A stretch of 64,000 nucleotides of DNA, from assembly GCF_001657475.1 (NCBI RefSeq), contig NZ_LXEY01000022.1:372001-436000 (forward strand). Reading direction: 5' to 3'. A program made the position numbers and the translations under genes. The DNA comes from Enteractinococcus helveticum. GTDB taxonomy: Bacteria > Actinomycetota > Actinomycetes > Actinomycetales > Micrococcaceae. The notes beneath the pieces are model-generated. The model was given only the letters and a program-made list of their open reading frames with translations. It was not told the origin of the DNA and did no database searches. Of the stretch, positions 16,356 to 25,036 are shown in pieces (the first letter of the stretch is position 1; each line of letters starts with the position of its first letter).

Positions 16356-17032
16356 GCACGCGGCCCGGAGGCTCCAGCAACAATCCGGTCGATGAGCGCA
16401 TTGATCTGGCGGAGCTTTTCTCCAAGCGTCACCACGTCATAGGACCGAGCATCCCGGTGCGCATACCACGGCACCAGCACACCAAAGTCGATACCACGCA
16501 GCAGAGTCAGCGTATTCAAAAACGCTTGCCGATCACTTTCAGACAGGATCACAGCACTCCAGATCCCATCATCCACCCAAATGGCGTCCCCAGGAAACAG
16601 AAAACGCTGTTGTCCGTTGTCCCATACGAAAAACGTCGTCCCCACCGTGTGTGAACAGCTGGGCAAGATCTCGAGATCATCACCAATGAACTGTCGGTGC
16701 TTGAAATCCCCGGCCACCTGCATCTTGGGCTCAACGCCGGGGCGATCCCACTCGTGCACATACACGGGCACTTCAAGCCGCGGCTGCCCGTACATCGCTT
16801 CGTGATAGTGGTTGAGCAATAACCGCGTGGGCGTCCCTAGCTGCATGATCTCGTGTGCCGCAGCATCAATGCCCGGAGAGTTATACATAATGACGACGCC
16901 GGTGTCAGTTTCCAACACATAGGACCGCACCACCGTGTTTTCCATAAAAGGCAACGGGGTAGTGTCCGTGGCCCACAGCCCAGTAAAAAGTTTCTGCAGA
17001 CCAGAATTTTGATGAGGAATCTGGGATGGCAT
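16352..17032 (-). CDS. Metallo-beta-lactamase-fold protein with degenerate metal site
   Basis: 226 residues. The order YVLETDTGVVIMYNSPGID, LLLNHYHEAMYG, EILPSCSHTVGTTFFVWDNG, RFLFPGDAIW and VPWYAHRD follows the metallo-beta-lactamase fold. The usual HxHxDH motif is HYHEAM here, so the Asp and third His of the second metal site are lost while the first-site histidines remain. Whether it is a hydrolase or a sensor is open. The TTCGAA-like upstream region shows no clear promoter. It is convergent with gvpL and separated from the downstream-transcribed Clp gene by that gene's terminator. Confidence 0.6.
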   Translation of the reverse strand: MPSQIPHQNSGLQKLFTGLWATDTTPLPFMENTVVRSYVLETDTGVVIMYNSPGIDAAAHEIMQLGTPTRLLLNHYHEAMYGQPRLEVPVYVHEWDRPGVEPKMQVAGDFKHRQFIGDDLEILPSCSHTVGTTFFVWDNGQQRFLFPGDAIWVDDGIWSAVILSESDRQAFLNTLTLLRGIDFGVLVPWYAHRDARSYDVVTLGEKLRQINALIDRIVAGASGPRA

Positions 17033-17129
17033 TGGCTTGGTTTCCTTCGAATAAAACCGCTCTTCTCCAGTGTAGTCTTCATCCCTGCAAAATCTCCGAT
17101 GCGGCCATGCACCCTAGGAGTTGAGAAAA

Positions 17130-17175
17130 CACTTCCGGGTGCCCACCGCGTTATGCCAGTGAGCACCCGGAAGTG
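17130..17175 (-). terminator. Rho-independent terminator of the Clp gene
   Basis: A 13-bp perfect stem (17130-17142 with 17163-17175) 35 nt beyond the Clp stop; on the minus strand it is followed by TTTTCTC. It separates the Clp transcript from the gene at 16352-17032. Confidence 0.8.
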
Positions 17176-17209
17176 ATGTCGTCGCCACGTGTTGAGAGTG
17201 GCTGCAGCT

Positions 17210-19762
17210 TTAGGCAGCTACGGTATTGACTGCCGGAATTGGTAAGGCAACCAATTGGCCGTTGTCGACAGTTACCTTGATCTTGTTACCTTCACCAACT
17301 GCTTCGGCAACCAACAGATCGGCAACTTTGTCATCCAACTGGCGCTGAATGACTCGACGCAGTGGGCGAGCACCATAGGCCGGTTCATATCCTGCCTCGG
17401 CGATCCAATCGCGAGCGGCGTCGTCCACCTCGAGCGCAATACCCTGAGCGGCGAGCCGATCCTCGGAAGCCGTCAACTGCAGCCCAACGATCTGGCGCAA
17501 CTGCTCGCGGCTCAGCGGTTTGAACAGCAACGTGTCATCGATACGGTTCAAGAACTCAGGACGCATGAATTCCTTGAGTCGGCCCATGACCTTTTGCTTG
17601 ATGTCGTCCTGGGCGGCGTCGGCATCACCAGATGCAAAGCCCAGAGGAGCTCCACCTGACGACAAATGCTCAGAGCCAAGATTCGAGGTCATAATGATCA
17701 CGGTGTTGCGGAAGTCCACGGTCCGACCCTGTCCATCGGTCAGGCGTCCATCATCCAAGACCTGCAACAACAGGTTGAAGATATCTGGGTGAGCCTTTTC
17801 GATTTCATCGAGCAGAATCACCGAATATGGACGACGACGCACCTGCTCGGTCAGCTGACCGGCTTCGTCGTAGCCGACATAGCCTGGAGGGGCACCGACT
17901 AACCGGGATACGGTGTGGCGCTCGCCGAACTCTGACATATCGAAACGAACCATCGCATCGTCGTCGTCGAATAACGACTGTGCCAGCGCCTTCGCCAGTT
18001 CGGTTTTGCCGACACCGGTTGGGCCCAGGAACAAGAAACTACCCACCGGGCGTGACGGATCTGCCATGCCAGTGCGCGAGCGACGGATCGACCGGGCGAT
18101 CGCGGTGACAGCATCATCCTGACCTACCACCCGTTCGTGCAGTTCTTCTTCCAAACGAGCCAAACGGGATTTTTCGGCTTCGGTCATGCGGGCAGCCGGA
18201 ATACCGGTAGCACGCGAGACCATCTCGGCGATTTCTGTCTCGCCAATAACCGATGACACCATTTCTGGTCGAGCTGAGGCTTCAGCCAACTGCTGGCTGA
18301 TCTCATTGACTCGATCGCGTAATTCACCGGCGCGCTCGTAGTTTTCCGCATTGACGGCAGAGTTTTTCTCCGACTCCAACTCGGCGAGTTTCGAACGCAA
18401 GGCTTCGATATCTACGCCGGTTCCATCAGCATCTGGACCTCTGCGAAGCGAAAGGCGAGCACCAGCTTGGTCAATCAAATCAATGGCTTTATCCGGTAAG
18501 AAACGGTCAGTGATATAGCGATCAGACAGTTCAACCGCAGCACGTAGTGCATCATCGGTGTAGGTGACCTTGTGGTGCTGGGCATAGCGATCAGCCAGAC
18601 CGTGCAGAATCAGGACGGCGTCCTCCACCGAGGGCTCACCAATAGTAACCGGTTGGAAACGACGTTCCAGCGCCGAGTCCTTTTCGATAGTGCGATATTC
18701 CTTCAGCGTGGTTGCACCGACCATATGCAGGTCCCCGCGAGCCAAGCGAGGTTTCAGGATATTTCCGGCATCCATACCGCCGGATTCACCCGAACCACCG
18801 GTTCCGACCACGGTGTGCAGCTCATCGATGAACACAATGGTGTTTTCGTCTTCAGCAAGCTCTTCGATTGCACCGGTCAGGCGCTCTTCGAAGTCACCGC
18901 GGTAACGAGTCCCAGCTACCATGCCGGCAAGATCCAGGCTCATGACCCTTCGACCTTTGAGCTGGGCAGGAACTTCGTCATTGACAATGGCCTGAGCCAG
19001 GCCTTCAACGATTGCAGTCTTACCGACACCGGCTTCACCAATTAACACGGGGTTATTTTTGGTACGGCGAGCCAGAACCTCAATGGTTTGTTCGATTTCT
19101 TCATCGCGACCAATCACAGGATCCAAACGACCGGCTTTCGCCTCTTCGGTCAGATCCAGACCGTATTTCTCTAACATTGAATCTTCGGCATCGTCATCAA
19201 TGTCGGCCTGCTGCTGGGCAGCCTGCTGCGCATATGCTTGCTGGGCGCCTGCTTGAAGGGCCTGCGGTGTGACACCTGCTTGTGCCATGAGACCACCGGC
19301 GGGGGAGTCCTGGTTCAGGACAAACGCGAAGAAAACGTGTTCCGGGTTGATATAGGTCGAGCCCATGCCACGGGCAACCTGGTAGGCATCCAGTAACACT
19401 TTCTGTGCCGAACCATTCAGGGTTGCGGCACTGGCGCCATCAATTTCAACTGGTGCAGGCAGCTGCTCATCAATGGCTTTGATAATCGCTTGTGGGTTGG
19501 CACCAGCTTGGCGTGCACCAGAGATTGCTGGATCTTCTTCGAGCATCACGCGCAGAATATGCAGCGCGTCGACCTCGGTCTGGCCGCGATCGACCGCGAA
19601 CTTCGCGGCGTTGGTAAGAATTTCTTGGGTGCGCTTGCTCAATAGACGGTTAATATCAACGGGACTCGACTGACGACCGATGGGTTGTCCTTGGAGAAAT
19701 CGAGCAATGAAATCGTCGAAGGAACCGCCATTGGAGCCACCTGGGCCGAAAAATGCGGGCAT
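17210..19762 (-). CDS. Clp-family AAA+ unfoldase (ClpC-like, HspR-regulated)
   Basis: 850 residues: a degenerate Clp N domain, AAA1 with Walker A GEAGVGKT (242-249) and VFIDELH, a short middle segment resembling a UVR motif ([16 protein letters not shown]), and AAA2 with [26 protein letters not shown] and the sensor region [12 protein letters not shown]. The middle segment is far shorter than a ClpB M-domain. APLGFASGD in AAA2 contains LGF at the place where ClpA/ClpC dock ClpP, so it probably feeds a ClpP protease rather than acting as a pure disaggregase. AGGAGG precedes the ATG. A HAIR operator lies about 40 nt upstream of the start. Naming as ClpC or ClpB is unresolved. Confidence 0.9.
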   Translation of the reverse strand: MPAFFGPGGSNGGSFDDFIARFLQGQPIGRQSSPVDINRLLSKRTQEILTNAAKFAVDRGQTEVDALHILRVMLEEDPAISGARQAGANPQAIIKAIDEQLPAPVEIDGASAATLNGSAQKVLLDAYQVARGMGSTYINPEHVFFAFVLNQDSPAGGLMAQAGVTPQALQAGAQQAYAQQAAQQQADIDDDAEDSMLEKYGLDLTEEAKAGRLDPVIGRDEEIEQTIEVLARRTKNNPVLIGEAGVGKTAIVEGLAQAIVNDEVPAQLKGRRVMSLDLAGMVAGTRYRGDFEERLTGAIEELAEDENTIVFIDELHTVVGTGGSGESGGMDAGNILKPRLARGDLHMVGATTLKEYRTIEKDSALERRFQPVTIGEPSVEDAVLILHGLADRYAQHHKVTYTDDALRAAVELSDRYITDRFLPDKAIDLIDQAGARLSLRRGPDADGTGVDIEALRSKLAELESEKNSAVNAENYERAGELRDRVNEISQQLAEASARPEMVSSVIGETEIAEMVSRATGIPAARMTEAEKSRLARLEEELHERVVGQDDAVTAIARSIRRSRTGMADPSRPVGSFLFLGPTGVGKTELAKALAQSLFDDDDAMVRFDMSEFGERHTVSRLVGAPPGYVGYDEAGQLTEQVRRRPYSVILLDEIEKAHPDIFNLLLQVLDDGRLTDGQGRTVDFRNTVIIMTSNLGSEHLSSGGAPLGFASGDADAAQDDIKQKVMGRLKEFMRPEFLNRIDDTLLFKPLSREQLRQIVGLQLTASEDRLAAQGIALEVDDAARDWIAEAGYEPAYGARPLRRVIQRQLDDKVADLLVAEAVGEGNKIKVTVDNGQLVALPIPAVNTVAA

Positions 19763-19802
19763 TCTCTCCTCCTAATAGTCGTACACAGTCTGTGCACGAA
19801 AG

Positions 19803-19822
19803 TTGAGTGCTTCTAACTCAAG
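19803..19822 (-). promoter_or_regulatory. HAIR element (HspR operator)
   Basis: TTGAGT-N7-ACTCAAG matches the known actinobacterial HAIR consensus (CTTGAGT-N7-ACTCAAG) at every position but the outermost C. It lies between the candidate promoter and the Clp start, where HspR binding would block transcription and heat shock would release it. HspR itself is not in the window. Confidence 0.85.
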
Positions 19823-19841
19823 TAACGCATCGTTGTTTTGA

Positions 19842-19870
19842 ATTATTCCGAAAAGTTCGGACTTTTGCAA
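19842..19870 (-). promoter_or_regulatory. Candidate promoter of the Clp gene
   Basis: On the minus strand TTGCAA (19870-19865), a 17-bp spacer and AATAAT (19847-19842) form a plausible promoter. A palindrome TCCGAA-N3-TTCGGA (19847-19861) sits in the spacer, a second possible regulator site besides the HAIR element. Confidence 0.5.
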
Positions 19871-19929
19871 GAAACCTGAGTCTTGGGCGCTCAACTCTTT
19901 GTGGCTGAGGCCAAGAGGGGGGTAGCGGA

Positions 19930-19979
19930 TTGTATTGACACAATAATTGTTGCGCCAGTACAGTGTTTGTATTGATACA
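19930..19979 (+). promoter_or_regulatory. Promoter with duplicated GntR-type operator
   Basis: TTGACA (19935-19940), an 18-bp spacer and TACAGT (19959-19964) form a good promoter for the membrane protein/GntR operon. Two direct copies of TTGTATTGA(C/T)ACA at 19930-19942 and 19967-19979, 37 bp apart, overlap the -35 and the likely start site, as expected for autorepression by the downstream GntR protein. Confidence 0.55.
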
Positions 19980-19993
19980 GAGAAGGGCTCGTT

Positions 19994-20914
19994 ATGAACA
20001 TCGCAATTTGGATTGCTATCGCTCTGGTATGTTTCGTGCTCCCCGCCACCGGGCTTACTCGCGGCGGTAGTAGCAATCCGCAGCAAACCAAGCTTGCACA
20101 GTACGCTCGGCAGGTTGGTCTACCGCTGCCGGAACACCTCGTGACGCCCGTTGTGCAGCGCTTACGACGCAGGCAGCGTGGCATCATGATCGGCGGGATC
20201 ACGGGTATCGTGATCGCGACAATTATCTACATCCTGTTATTTGACAATGACGATGGAACAGCTCCGGCGCTCGTTATTGCTTTAACAGCAGCCGGTACTG
20301 CTTTTGGAGGAGCCTGGGCCATCGCAGGACATAAACCCAGTGTGAACAGTCGGCGGCCGGTGATAGCCAGGGGACGATCCGTAACGTTGTCTGACTATCT
20401 CACTAAAGGTGAACGAATCGGATATTGGCTGGTTCCTGCCGTCATTATTGGCGGGGCCATTGCTGGACCGCTCTTGTTGGCACCCCTACCATATGTGGTG
20501 CCATATGCCACTGCATTGGGGTGGGGGCTTGCGGCTGCAGCCCTGATCACTTGGGCTGTCGCATGCTTTGCCCTTCGAAAGGTCCTCGCTGCACCTGCCC
20601 GCAGCAGTTCGGAACTTGAATTAGCCTGGGACGATGCAGAGCGTTCCGACGGCCTGCGCCAGGTAGCCAATCTCAGTGTGGCGGTGTCGTGCATCTCCTT
20701 GCTCTTTTGGCTTATCTTCATTGGACAAACGATTCTTTTTGCTGAGTTTTATCAACAGGACGCTCGCCTGGCCGGCATCATCACCATACTGTCGCTGCTC
20801 ATTTACGGTGCGCTTGTCATTGCTCTCACCGCAGGGCCGGTGTTGTCATGGATAACTGGGGCTCGCAAAGGCTATGAACAACGTCAACTGTGGCCAACAG
20901 GCGTGGCGTCATGA
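19994..20914 (+). CDS. Multi-pass membrane protein co-transcribed with a GntR regulator
   Basis: 306 residues with about seven hydrophobic segments: the N-terminus (IAIWIAIALVCFVLPATGL), two near residues 65-110, two near 150-195 and two near 230-290, separated by Arg-rich cytoplasmic loops (VVQRLRRRQRG). No transporter or enzyme motif was recognised. SD AGAAGGG is 8 nt before the ATG. Its TGA overlaps the ATG of the GntR gene by four bases, so the regulator probably controls this membrane protein. In related YtrA systems the partner is an ABC transporter; no ATPase is present here. Confidence 0.75.
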   Translation: MNIAIWIAIALVCFVLPATGLTRGGSSNPQQTKLAQYARQVGLPLPEHLVTPVVQRLRRRQRGIMIGGITGIVIATIIYILLFDNDDGTAPALVIALTAAGTAFGGAWAIAGHKPSVNSRRPVIARGRSVTLSDYLTKGERIGYWLVPAVIIGGAIAGPLLLAPLPYVVPYATALGWGLAAAALITWAVACFALRKVLAAPARSSSELELAWDDAERSDGLRQVANLSVAVSCISLLFWLIFIGQTILFAEFYQQDARLAGIITILSLLIYGALVIALTAGPVLSWITGARKGYEQRQLWPTGVAS

Positions 20915-21279
20915 ATATGTTGCGCATTGATCCCGCTGCAGAGATTCCGCCCTATGAACAATTGCGGCGTCAACTGACCGAACAAATCCAGTCTGGGAAG
21001 TTACCTGAAGAAACCCGACTTCCGGCGGTACGGCGGCTGGCAGCAGATCTGGGTATCGCACCAGGCACCGTTGCTCGAGCCTATAAGGAATTAGAAACCG
21101 AAGGCTACCTGGTCGCCCGGGGACGCCACGGAACGATCGTCGCGGCCCAAACATTCGGCGAGCACGCGCCCACGGTACAGCAACTGACAACCCACTACGT
21201 GGCATCGATGCACCGGCTGGGTCTGAGTGCAGACGATATTATCGCAGCCGTACATCGGACCATTGCAGGCATTGATTAA
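20911..21279 (+). CDS. GntR-family (YtrA-type) transcriptional regulator
   Basis: 122 residues, winged-helix N-terminus: PPYEQLRRQLTEQIQSGKLP, TRLPAVRRLAADLGIAPGTVARAYKELETEGYL and ARGRHGTIVA, followed by a short C-terminal helix pair typical of the YtrA subfamily rather than a ligand-binding FCD or UTRA domain. ATG 20911 is chosen for its four-base overlap with the preceding gene; an upstream in-frame start would add seven residues. Likely binds the duplicated site at 19930-19979. Confidence 0.9.
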   Translation: MNMLRIDPAAEIPPYEQLRRQLTEQIQSGKLPEETRLPAVRRLAADLGIAPGTVARAYKELETEGYLVARGRHGTIVAAQTFGEHAPTVQQLTTHYVASMHRLGLSADDIIAAVHRTIAGID

Positions 21280-21281
21280 CC

Positions 21282-21317
21282 ATAATGGGCCCTGATCCTT
21301 ACACCAGAGCCCATTAT
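21282..21317. terminator. Bidirectional terminator between gntR and dpp operon
   Basis: ATAATGGGC (21282-21290) pairs with GCCCATTAT (21309-21317); inner CTG/CAG can add to the stem. It sits in the 52-bp gap between two convergent genes and can serve both. Confidence 0.65.
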
Positions 21318-21331
21318 AGATTCTGTGAGGA

Positions 21332-23005
21332 TTAGCCTGCCAGCGGGATATCTCGACCGGGGATGGCTGCCAGCAGTTGTTGGGTGTAGGGCACTTGTGG
21401 GTTGTTGAAGATGCTATCGGCATCGGCTTGCTCCACGACCGTGCCGCCCTGCATAACTAGCACATCATCGGCAATCTGACGGACGACCGCCAGATCATGA
21501 GTAATGAACAGGTAGGAAAGACCCAGTTCGACCTGCAGATCGTTGAGTAGTTGCAAGATCTGGTCCTGCACTAGGACGTCTAGCGCCGATACGGCCTCAT
21601 CGAGCACCAGAACCTCTGGTTTCAACGCGAGCGCTCGAGCGATGGCAACGCGTTGGCGCTGACCACCGGAGAGCTCATTTGGAAACCGGTTCATAACGGT
21701 ATCTGGCAGTGATACCTGATCTAACAGTGTGCGAACACGCGCTTCACGTTCGGCCTTCGAACCCACTTTATGCACCACGAGTGGTTCCTCGATCGCGTCA
21801 TAGATTGAGAACATCGGATCCAGGGACGCATATGGGTTTTGAAAGACCGGTTGAATACGACGACGGAACTTCAGCTGCTGGTCCCGTGAGGTGATGGTCG
21901 AAATATCCACCCCGTCGAAATATACGTGTCCCTCGGTGGGGGTTTCCAATCCGAGCACCATGCGTGCCACGGTGGATTTCCCAGAGCCTGATTCGCCCAC
22001 GAGTGCAGTTGTAGTACCTCGGTCGAGATCGAAATTGACGTGCTGGGCCGCGATGAGATCAGTTTTCGAAAATCCTTTGCCTGGCAATTTGAACACCTTG
22101 GTGAGGTTCTGGATTTGCATGGCTGGGGTTTGGATATCAACTTCAGGCTCTTCCTCGATGTGCTCCTGAGCGCTCTTGCGGATCGCTTCGCGCTCGTGAG
22201 CCGAGGCTCGTTCCGATTGCAGGGAAGGCGCTGCATTGATTAACCGTTTTGAATACGGGTGTTGCGGATCCTGCAGAATCTCAAGTGCCGGCCCCGATTC
22301 AACAACTTCGCCCTTATACATAACCAGCAGATGATCGGCGCGTTCAGCAGCCAGTCCCAAGTAGTGAGTGATCAATAAGACCGCGACGCCAAGTTCTGAG
22401 GTCAGTCCGTCTAAGTGGTCCAGAATTTGTTTCTGCACGGTTACGTCAAGGGCTGAGGTGGGTTCATCGGCGATGAGCAGTTTTGGTCGTGCAGCAAGAC
22501 CTGCTGCGATCAGTGCGCGCTGACGCATTCCGCCGGAAAACTCGTGAGGGAACTGTTGTGCACGGCGTTTGGCATCGGGCAAGCCGGCTTCTTCTAGCAG
22601 TTCTACGACGCGTGCATCAGCAGTCTTACCCTTGGCCACGTTATTGACCTCTAAGACCTCACGGATTTGAGCGCCAACCTTATACAGCGGGTTCAGGTTG
22701 GATAGTGGGTCCTGGGGGACCAGACCGATGTGTGAACCACGATAGCTGCGCCGTTTGCGTGCTGGCAGCTTCACCAGGTCGGTGCCATCGTATTTGATGG
22801 AGCCTTTGGTGACTTTACCGGTCCCTGGCAGCAGGTCGATGATCGCATGTGCGGTGGTGGATTTCCCGGACCCAGACTCACCGACAATCGCGACCGTCTG
22901 ACCCGGATAAATGGTCATGTTCAGACCGCGAACTGCGTGCACGCTGCGCTTATCAACACTGAAATCGATGTGCAGATCAGTGACTTCCAAAAGTGGTTGT
23001 GACAT
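21332..23005 (-). CDS. Oligopeptide/dipeptide ABC transporter, fused double ATPase (DppD-DppF type)
   Basis: 557 residues with two complete ABC ATPase halves. The first has VGESGSGKSTTAHAI, signature FSGGMRQRALIAAGL and LLIADEPTSALDVT; the second has VGESGSGKSTVARMV, LSGGQRQRVAIARAL and VLVLDEAVSALDVL (AVSALD instead of PTSALD). Each ends in the peptide-family C-terminal region (DPQHPYSKRLI and NNPQVPYTQQLL). It powers the importer formed by the two permeases upstream on the same strand. The ATG overlaps the permease stop by one base. Confidence 0.94.
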   Translation of the reverse strand: MSQPLLEVTDLHIDFSVDKRSVHAVRGLNMTIYPGQTVAIVGESGSGKSTTAHAIIDLLPGTGKVTKGSIKYDGTDLVKLPARKRRSYRGSHIGLVPQDPLSNLNPLYKVGAQIREVLEVNNVAKGKTADARVVELLEEAGLPDAKRRAQQFPHEFSGGMRQRALIAAGLAARPKLLIADEPTSALDVTVQKQILDHLDGLTSELGVAVLLITHYLGLAAERADHLLVMYKGEVVESGPALEILQDPQHPYSKRLINAAPSLQSERASAHEREAIRKSAQEHIEEEPEVDIQTPAMQIQNLTKVFKLPGKGFSKTDLIAAQHVNFDLDRGTTTALVGESGSGKSTVARMVLGLETPTEGHVYFDGVDISTITSRDQQLKFRRRIQPVFQNPYASLDPMFSIYDAIEEPLVVHKVGSKAEREARVRTLLDQVSLPDTVMNRFPNELSGGQRQRVAIARALALKPEVLVLDEAVSALDVLVQDQILQLLNDLQVELGLSYLFITHDLAVVRQIADDVLVMQGGTVVEQADADSIFNNPQVPYTQQLLAAIPGRDIPLAG

Positions 23006-23979
23006 TATTTTCTCGCTTTCGGATCCAGTGCATCACGCACAGCGTCACCGAGCAACATGAAGCTCAGCACGGTCAGCGCCAGCGCGCCAGCAGGGAAGAA
23101 CAAAACGTGCAAGTTATCACCCGAGCGCACCTGTGGCTGAGCGGCTGCAATGTCGTTCCCCCACGAAACGACTGATGGGGGCAGCCCAATGCCCAGGAAC
23201 GACAGCGTCGCTTCTGCCACAATATATACACCCAGGGATACTGTTGCAGTCACAATAACCGGTGGCAGTGCGTTGGGAATGATGTGGGTAAACAGGTTGC
23301 GCCATTTGGAAGCACCCAGGGAGCGAGCGGCATCAACGAATTCTAGGTTCTTAATTTCCATGACTGCCCCGCGAGCGATACGCGTGATTTGGGGCCAGCC
23401 AAACACCGCTAGTGCGATCACCACGGCTGTAACACCGCCCCAGTACCCACGGTCGGGCCAAACATTATTTAGGGCAGACAAGCCCACAATTGCAGCAAGA
23501 AGCAGTGGAATCGCAAAGAAAATATCGGCGGTACGGGAGACGATTGTATCGACCCAACCGCCGAAAAATCCGGCGATTGCACCCGTGAATAGCCCAATAA
23601 TTGTCACGATGAGGGTGGTCAGTAGACCGATAACGACTGAAGCCCGTGCACCGTGAATGGTGCGTGCAAAGACGTCGTAGCCTTGTCGGTCAAAGCCAAA
23701 GATGTGCCCGGGTTGCGGTTTTCCGAGGCTATTTGATAGATCAGCCGAGCGCGGGTCGACCGAAGTAAATAGGGTAGGGAAGCAGACGACAACTAACACC
23801 AGCAGCAACAAGATGGCGGAGAACCAGAAGATCCAGTTGCTGCGTAGCGACTTCCAAGCCTGTTTCCATTGGCTTTCAGGCGGATGCGAGGTGTCCACAT
23901 CGACGGCTGCAGGTAGCTCCGTGTCGATGGACGGCGCGACGAAACGTTCTTGTCCAGGTTGTGGCGTGTGGTTATGCAT
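23005..23979 (-). CDS. dppC: Peptide ABC transporter permease (DppC/OppC type)
   Basis: 324 residues: a cytoplasmic N-terminus of about 45 residues, then six hydrophobic segments beginning WIFWFSAILLLLVLVVVCFP, with the OppC_N region (GKPQPGHIFGFDRQGYDVFAR) and the EAA loop VDAARSLGASKWRNLFTHIIPN that contacts the ATPase. Forms the channel with the DppB-type permease. Overlaps its upstream neighbour by 8 bases. Confidence 0.94.
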   Translation of the reverse strand: MHNHTPQPGQERFVAPSIDTELPAAVDVDTSHPPESQWKQAWKSLRSNWIFWFSAILLLLVLVVVCFPTLFTSVDPRSADLSNSLGKPQPGHIFGFDRQGYDVFARTIHGARASVVIGLLTTLIVTIIGLFTGAIAGFFGGWVDTIVSRTADIFFAIPLLLAAIVGLSALNNVWPDRGYWGGVTAVVIALAVFGWPQITRIARGAVMEIKNLEFVDAARSLGASKWRNLFTHIIPNALPPVIVTATVSLGVYIVAEATLSFLGIGLPPSVVSWGNDIAAAQPQVRSGDNLHVLFFPAGALALTVLSFMLLGDAVRDALDPKARK

Positions 23980-24898
23980 ATCGAATCCTCGGATCTAAAG
24001 CAGCGTAGAGCAGATCAACTAGCAGGCTGGCGACCACGTAGATCAGGACCATGATGGTGACCACCGATACGACGGTGGGGTTTTCGCCTCGCAGAATGGC
24101 CTGATAGGCCAGATTGCCGATGCCGTTGATATTGAAAATTCCTTCGGTGACCACAGCTCCTGCCATGAGCGCGCCGAGATCAGCGCCCAAGAACGTAACC
24201 ACTGGGATCAATGAGTTGCGCAGTACATGTCGGCGGTTCACCAGTCCATCAGGAACGCCGTGGGCTCGTGCTGTGCGGACGTGATCTGCGGTGAGGTTTT
24301 CAATGACTGATGTTCGGGTTAAACGCAATACGTAGGCAAACGAGACCAGTCCCAAAACCACTGCCGGCAGCAGCAGGTTGGTGAAGGTCGTGTCCGAGCC
24401 TACCGTTGGTGGGACCCATTGCAACTGCACGCCGAAGATCAGCTGGAGTGCGAAACCCAGAACAAAGATCGGAATCGCGATCACGATCAGCGACACCACC
24501 AACATGGTGGAATCAAATAGTTTGCCGCGACGCAGTCCAGCATAAAAGCCAGCGATGACACCGAGGATGGCTTCGATGATCATGGCCATGAATGCCAGTT
24601 GGAAGGTGACCGGTAAGGCTCGTGCAATGAGATCGGCTACGGGCTGTCCTGAATAGGACATACCGAAGTCACCTACGAGGGCGCCTTTGAGAAAGAGGAG
24701 CCACTGAACGATAAAGGGCTTATCAAGATTGTATTGAGCTTCAAGTTGTGCTCTGGCTGCTTCTGAGACCGGTTTTTCTCCAAAGAGCGCCACGATGGGG
24801 TCGCCAGGCTGGAGAAACACTAGCGCATAAATGAGCAGTGTGGCTCCCAGGATAACCGGGATGGTCTGGAGCAGTCGGCGGACGATATAACGCCACAT
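23972..24898 (-). CDS. dppB: Peptide ABC transporter permease (DppB/OppB type)
   Basis: 308 residues with the DppB opening MWRYIVRRLLQTIPVILGAT, LQPGDPIVALFG, the LVGDFGMSYSGQPV periplasmic motif and the EAA loop HVRTARAHGVPDGLVNRRHV. Six transmembrane segments. It is 67 nt beyond an inter-gene hairpin that separates it from the binding-protein gene. Confidence 0.94.
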   Translation of the reverse strand: MWRYIVRRLLQTIPVILGATLLIYALVFLQPGDPIVALFGEKPVSEAARAQLEAQYNLDKPFIVQWLLFLKGALVGDFGMSYSGQPVADLIARALPVTFQLAFMAMIIEAILGVIAGFYAGLRRGKLFDSTMLVVSLIVIAIPIFVLGFALQLIFGVQLQWVPPTVGSDTTFTNLLLPAVVLGLVSFAYVLRLTRTSVIENLTADHVRTARAHGVPDGLVNRRHVLRNSLIPVVTFLGADLGALMAGAVVTEGIFNINGIGNLAYQAILRGENPTVVSVVTIMVLIYVVASLLVDLLYAALDPRIRYA

Positions 24899-24964
24899 GC
24901 TGTACCTCGAATTTTTGTCGTATCACCTTGTGAGTGATGTGACCTAGAAGTTGGATGACCAAAG

Positions 24965-24997
24965 CCTGTGACCGCCGAATTTTTCGGCGGTCACAGG
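24965..24997 (-). terminator. Strong hairpin between binding-protein and permease genes
   Basis: A perfect 15-bp stem (24965-24979 with 24983-24997) with a TTT loop, 40 nt after the binding-protein stop. Such hairpins often cause partial termination or protect the upstream mRNA so that the binding protein is made in excess over the membrane parts. No strong T-tract follows on the minus strand. Confidence 0.75.
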
Positions 24998-25036
24998 GAT
25001 GATTCAATCGTCGTAGACTATGGTGTGACTACTGAA

